Assembly: GCA_947568835.1 (NCBI GenBank)
Contig: OX387607.1
Location: forward strand, 11,051,701-11,115,700
Length of the DNA stretch: 64,000 bases
Direction of reading: 5' to 3'
Source: Protonemura montana
Taxonomy: Eukaryota; Arthropoda; Insecta; Plecoptera; Nemouridae
The position numbers were made by a program, and so were the translations under genes. A model generated the notes under the pieces. That model was not told the DNA's origin and searched no databases. It saw nothing but the letters and a program-made list of their open reading frames with translations. Shown here piece by piece: positions 63,101-64,000 of this stretch (position 1 is its first letter; each line of letters begins with the position of its first letter).

Positions 63101-63490
63101 TTTATCCAGGAACGACGTTTGACGCTCACTTATCTCGTTTACTGCCCCGCAATTATTACTTACCTACTTGCCGGGGTTGCTAGCATCAGCATTGTTTAGA
63201 AAATCACATATCTAGAGCAAATTGTTTTACAAAAAGTTGACTGACAGTTCCGGTTCCTTCTGCCCCAACCACAGAGCCAGCTTACCAGATTCGGCAAGTT
63301 TGGCCTGGGCATGGCTCTTCTTGTCATCCAGTTCTTCACGTGCAACCCTGAGGACGCCCCCGATCTAGACGCTGCCTGCGACGACGACAACGTCGAGCTA
63401 GCCGACACACTGCTGCTGGGCAGCGCCGAGTCCTGGCGCCGCATTAACGGCGTCGTTGAAGATATGGTCGACCGAGGGTACATCTGCTAG
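54159..63490 (+). CDS. CHK/ecdysteroid-kinase-like protein
   Basis: Four exons: 54159-54467, 54566-55093, 62094-62315 and 63275-63490 (TAG), giving 1,275 bases and 424 residues, the usual length of arthropod CHK (EcKinase, DUF1679-like) proteins. The start ATG (MSGANPPE) follows CACC; the frame is open further upstream. Visible kinase elements: Lys76 in LAIIYKCQP (beta-3 lysine), LLLEDM (138-142, hinge region), HGDCWTNN (265-272, catalytic loop with Asp267) and LDFQLARYGSP (Asp291, metal-binding position). All catalytic positions are present. The family phosphorylates small hydroxyl substrates, ecdysteroids in the best-known case; the substrate here is unknown. Intron 3 (7.0 kb) splits the catalytic loop from the metal-binding motif and contains a giant palindrome. 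Confidence 0.9.
56917..57003 (+). repeat. tRNA-like sequence, left arm of giant palindrome
   Basis: A-box-like TTGTCTCAATGGCTGGTTG and B-box-like TACTGGGTTCGAATCACAGC. Its inverted partner is at 59,985-60,055. Confidence 0.5.
57467..57535 (+). repeat. tRNA-like sequence, left arm of giant palindrome
   Basis: A-box-like TTGTAGTCGAGCGGTGAGGC and B-box/T-arm ACGTTCGATTCCCGGCC. Partner on the other arm at 59,158-59,245, where the B box is damaged. The D-arm resembles that of leucine or serine tRNAs; the anticodon arm is unclear. Confidence 0.5.
58067..58140 (+). repeat. tRNA-like sequence, loop of giant palindrome (1)
   Basis: A-box-like GCATGGCACAATGGTATATC and B-box-like ATACCTGGATCGAACCCAC. 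It lies in the unpaired centre of the palindrome and has no inverted partner. Confidence 0.5.
58242..58316 (+). repeat. tRNA-like sequence, loop of giant palindrome (2)
   Basis: A-box-like TGGTTCTGCAGGTTAAGGCA and B-box-like ACCTGGTTCGAATCACG. A second unpaired tRNA-like sequence about 175 bases after the first. Confidence 0.5.
59822..59890 (-). repeat. tRNA-like sequence, right arm of giant palindrome (1)
   Basis: GGGGACTCGAACCGCGGACC is, in complement, a B box and T-arm. The A-box side (TAAGCTACGACCATAC) is plausible in complement. No obvious partner on the left arm. Confidence 0.45.
59985..60055 (-). repeat. tRNA-like sequence, right arm of giant palindrome (2)
   Basis: GGACCGGCTGAGATTCGAAT is, in complement, a B box. 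It pairs with 56,917-57,003 of the left arm and is homologous to 37,391-37,460 of composite element 2. Confidence 0.45.
62812..63040 (+). repeat. Solo arm of the foldback MITE family
   Basis: Aligns with the left arm of the 44,360-44,883 element (AACTATTTGAACTG, CACCTAAATTTCC, CTAGTTCAAGCATCC, AAATGCATCTAAATAAA) in the same orientation. The opposite arm is not seen. It lies in the last intron of the kinase-like gene. Confidence 0.75.
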
Positions 63491-63700
63491 GATCCATCGA
63501 TGAGGGGGGTTGTGGAGAGTCTGTTAATTGTCGCAGAATTGTGTTTGCTGGTCTAGCCTTGGAGAAAGTCAAGAGTGGACTTTGTGTTGGCAGCTTCTTC
63601 TCCAGCCTCATGTCTGCTTGTAAATCTCTTTCTGATATATTTTTACAACTTTGCACAATAATTTTGCCTCGATACCAGGAAATGAGTTTAAATGATAAAC

Positions 63701-63706
63701 AATAAA
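63701..63706 (+). other. Candidate polyadenylation signal of the kinase-like gene
   Basis: AATAAA 211 bases after the stop codon of the kinase-like gene. It is the nearest exact match downstream. Confidence 0.5.
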
Positions 63707-64000
63707 TAGATCCTTACAGGATACACAATTTTTTGTTACAAAATATGGCAAGAAAACTCGAAAGACTTACCGTGTAGCCTCATCAATGGTCACTCCTGGT
63801 TGTGCCCTAAAGATCAATGCGCGTGAAGCTGATTTAAAAATAGCCTCCTTTTCAGGCCAAATTTAACCTAATTGGCCGTTATTTCTTGTTTTGACTTTTC
63901 GTCCACTGGATGATACTTCAGAGTATTGAGAATTGAGTTAACAACGTGGCGAATGGTATATCTCTGCTAAACAAAATATTGATTTTTAATTGCTATAGCT

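Overview
The window looks like a piece of an invertebrate, most likely arthropod, nuclear genome. Coding exons are GC-rich, short and separated by AT-rich introns with standard GT/AG borders. Most of the sequence between them is repetitive. The recognisable genes are three tandem CRAL-TRIO (alpha-tocopherol transfer protein-like) lipid-carrier genes and one CHK/ecdysteroid-kinase-like gene, all on the plus strand. All function calls come from reading the translated exons; no database search was possible.

Layout. 1-8,132: CRAL-TRIO gene 1, five of its six exons, with the start exon not in the window. 8,133-15,932: spacer with a LINE endonuclease remnant and a 674-bp hAT-like element carrying a perfect 8-bp target duplication. 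15,933-20,595: CRAL-TRIO gene 2, complete in six exons. 20,191-21,924 and 39,796-41,526: two direct copies of a 1.7-kb segment that includes the last exon of gene 2. Between them lie a 9-bp minisatellite, a large composite repeat (about 22,340-38,150) containing nine tandem units of about 1.64 kb, and degenerate LINE pieces on both strands. 42,531-43,452: possible last exons of an unrecognised gene. 43,902-52,811: CRAL-TRIO gene 3, complete in six exons. 54,159-63,490: CHK kinase-like gene in four exons; its 7-kb third intron holds a 5.4-kb imperfect giant palindrome (55,635-61,062).

The three CRAL-TRIO genes have exons of identical length (139, 160, 142, 108, 214 and 155 bases; the first is not seen in gene 1) with conserved intron phases, so they arose by tandem duplication. 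They probably carry hydrophobic ligands in the cytosol. The kinase-like gene is an unrelated neighbour.

The most unusual content is a repeat family seen twice. It is a very long inverted-repeat (foldback) element studded with many different tRNA-like sequences with A-box and B-box motifs, in both orientations, a few hundred bases apart. One copy is a near-complete palindrome inside the kinase intron. The other has had part of its body amplified into a homogenised tandem array with a dimeric higher-order pattern. The region also holds six 5S-rRNA-derived SINE copies and a 524-bp foldback MITE.
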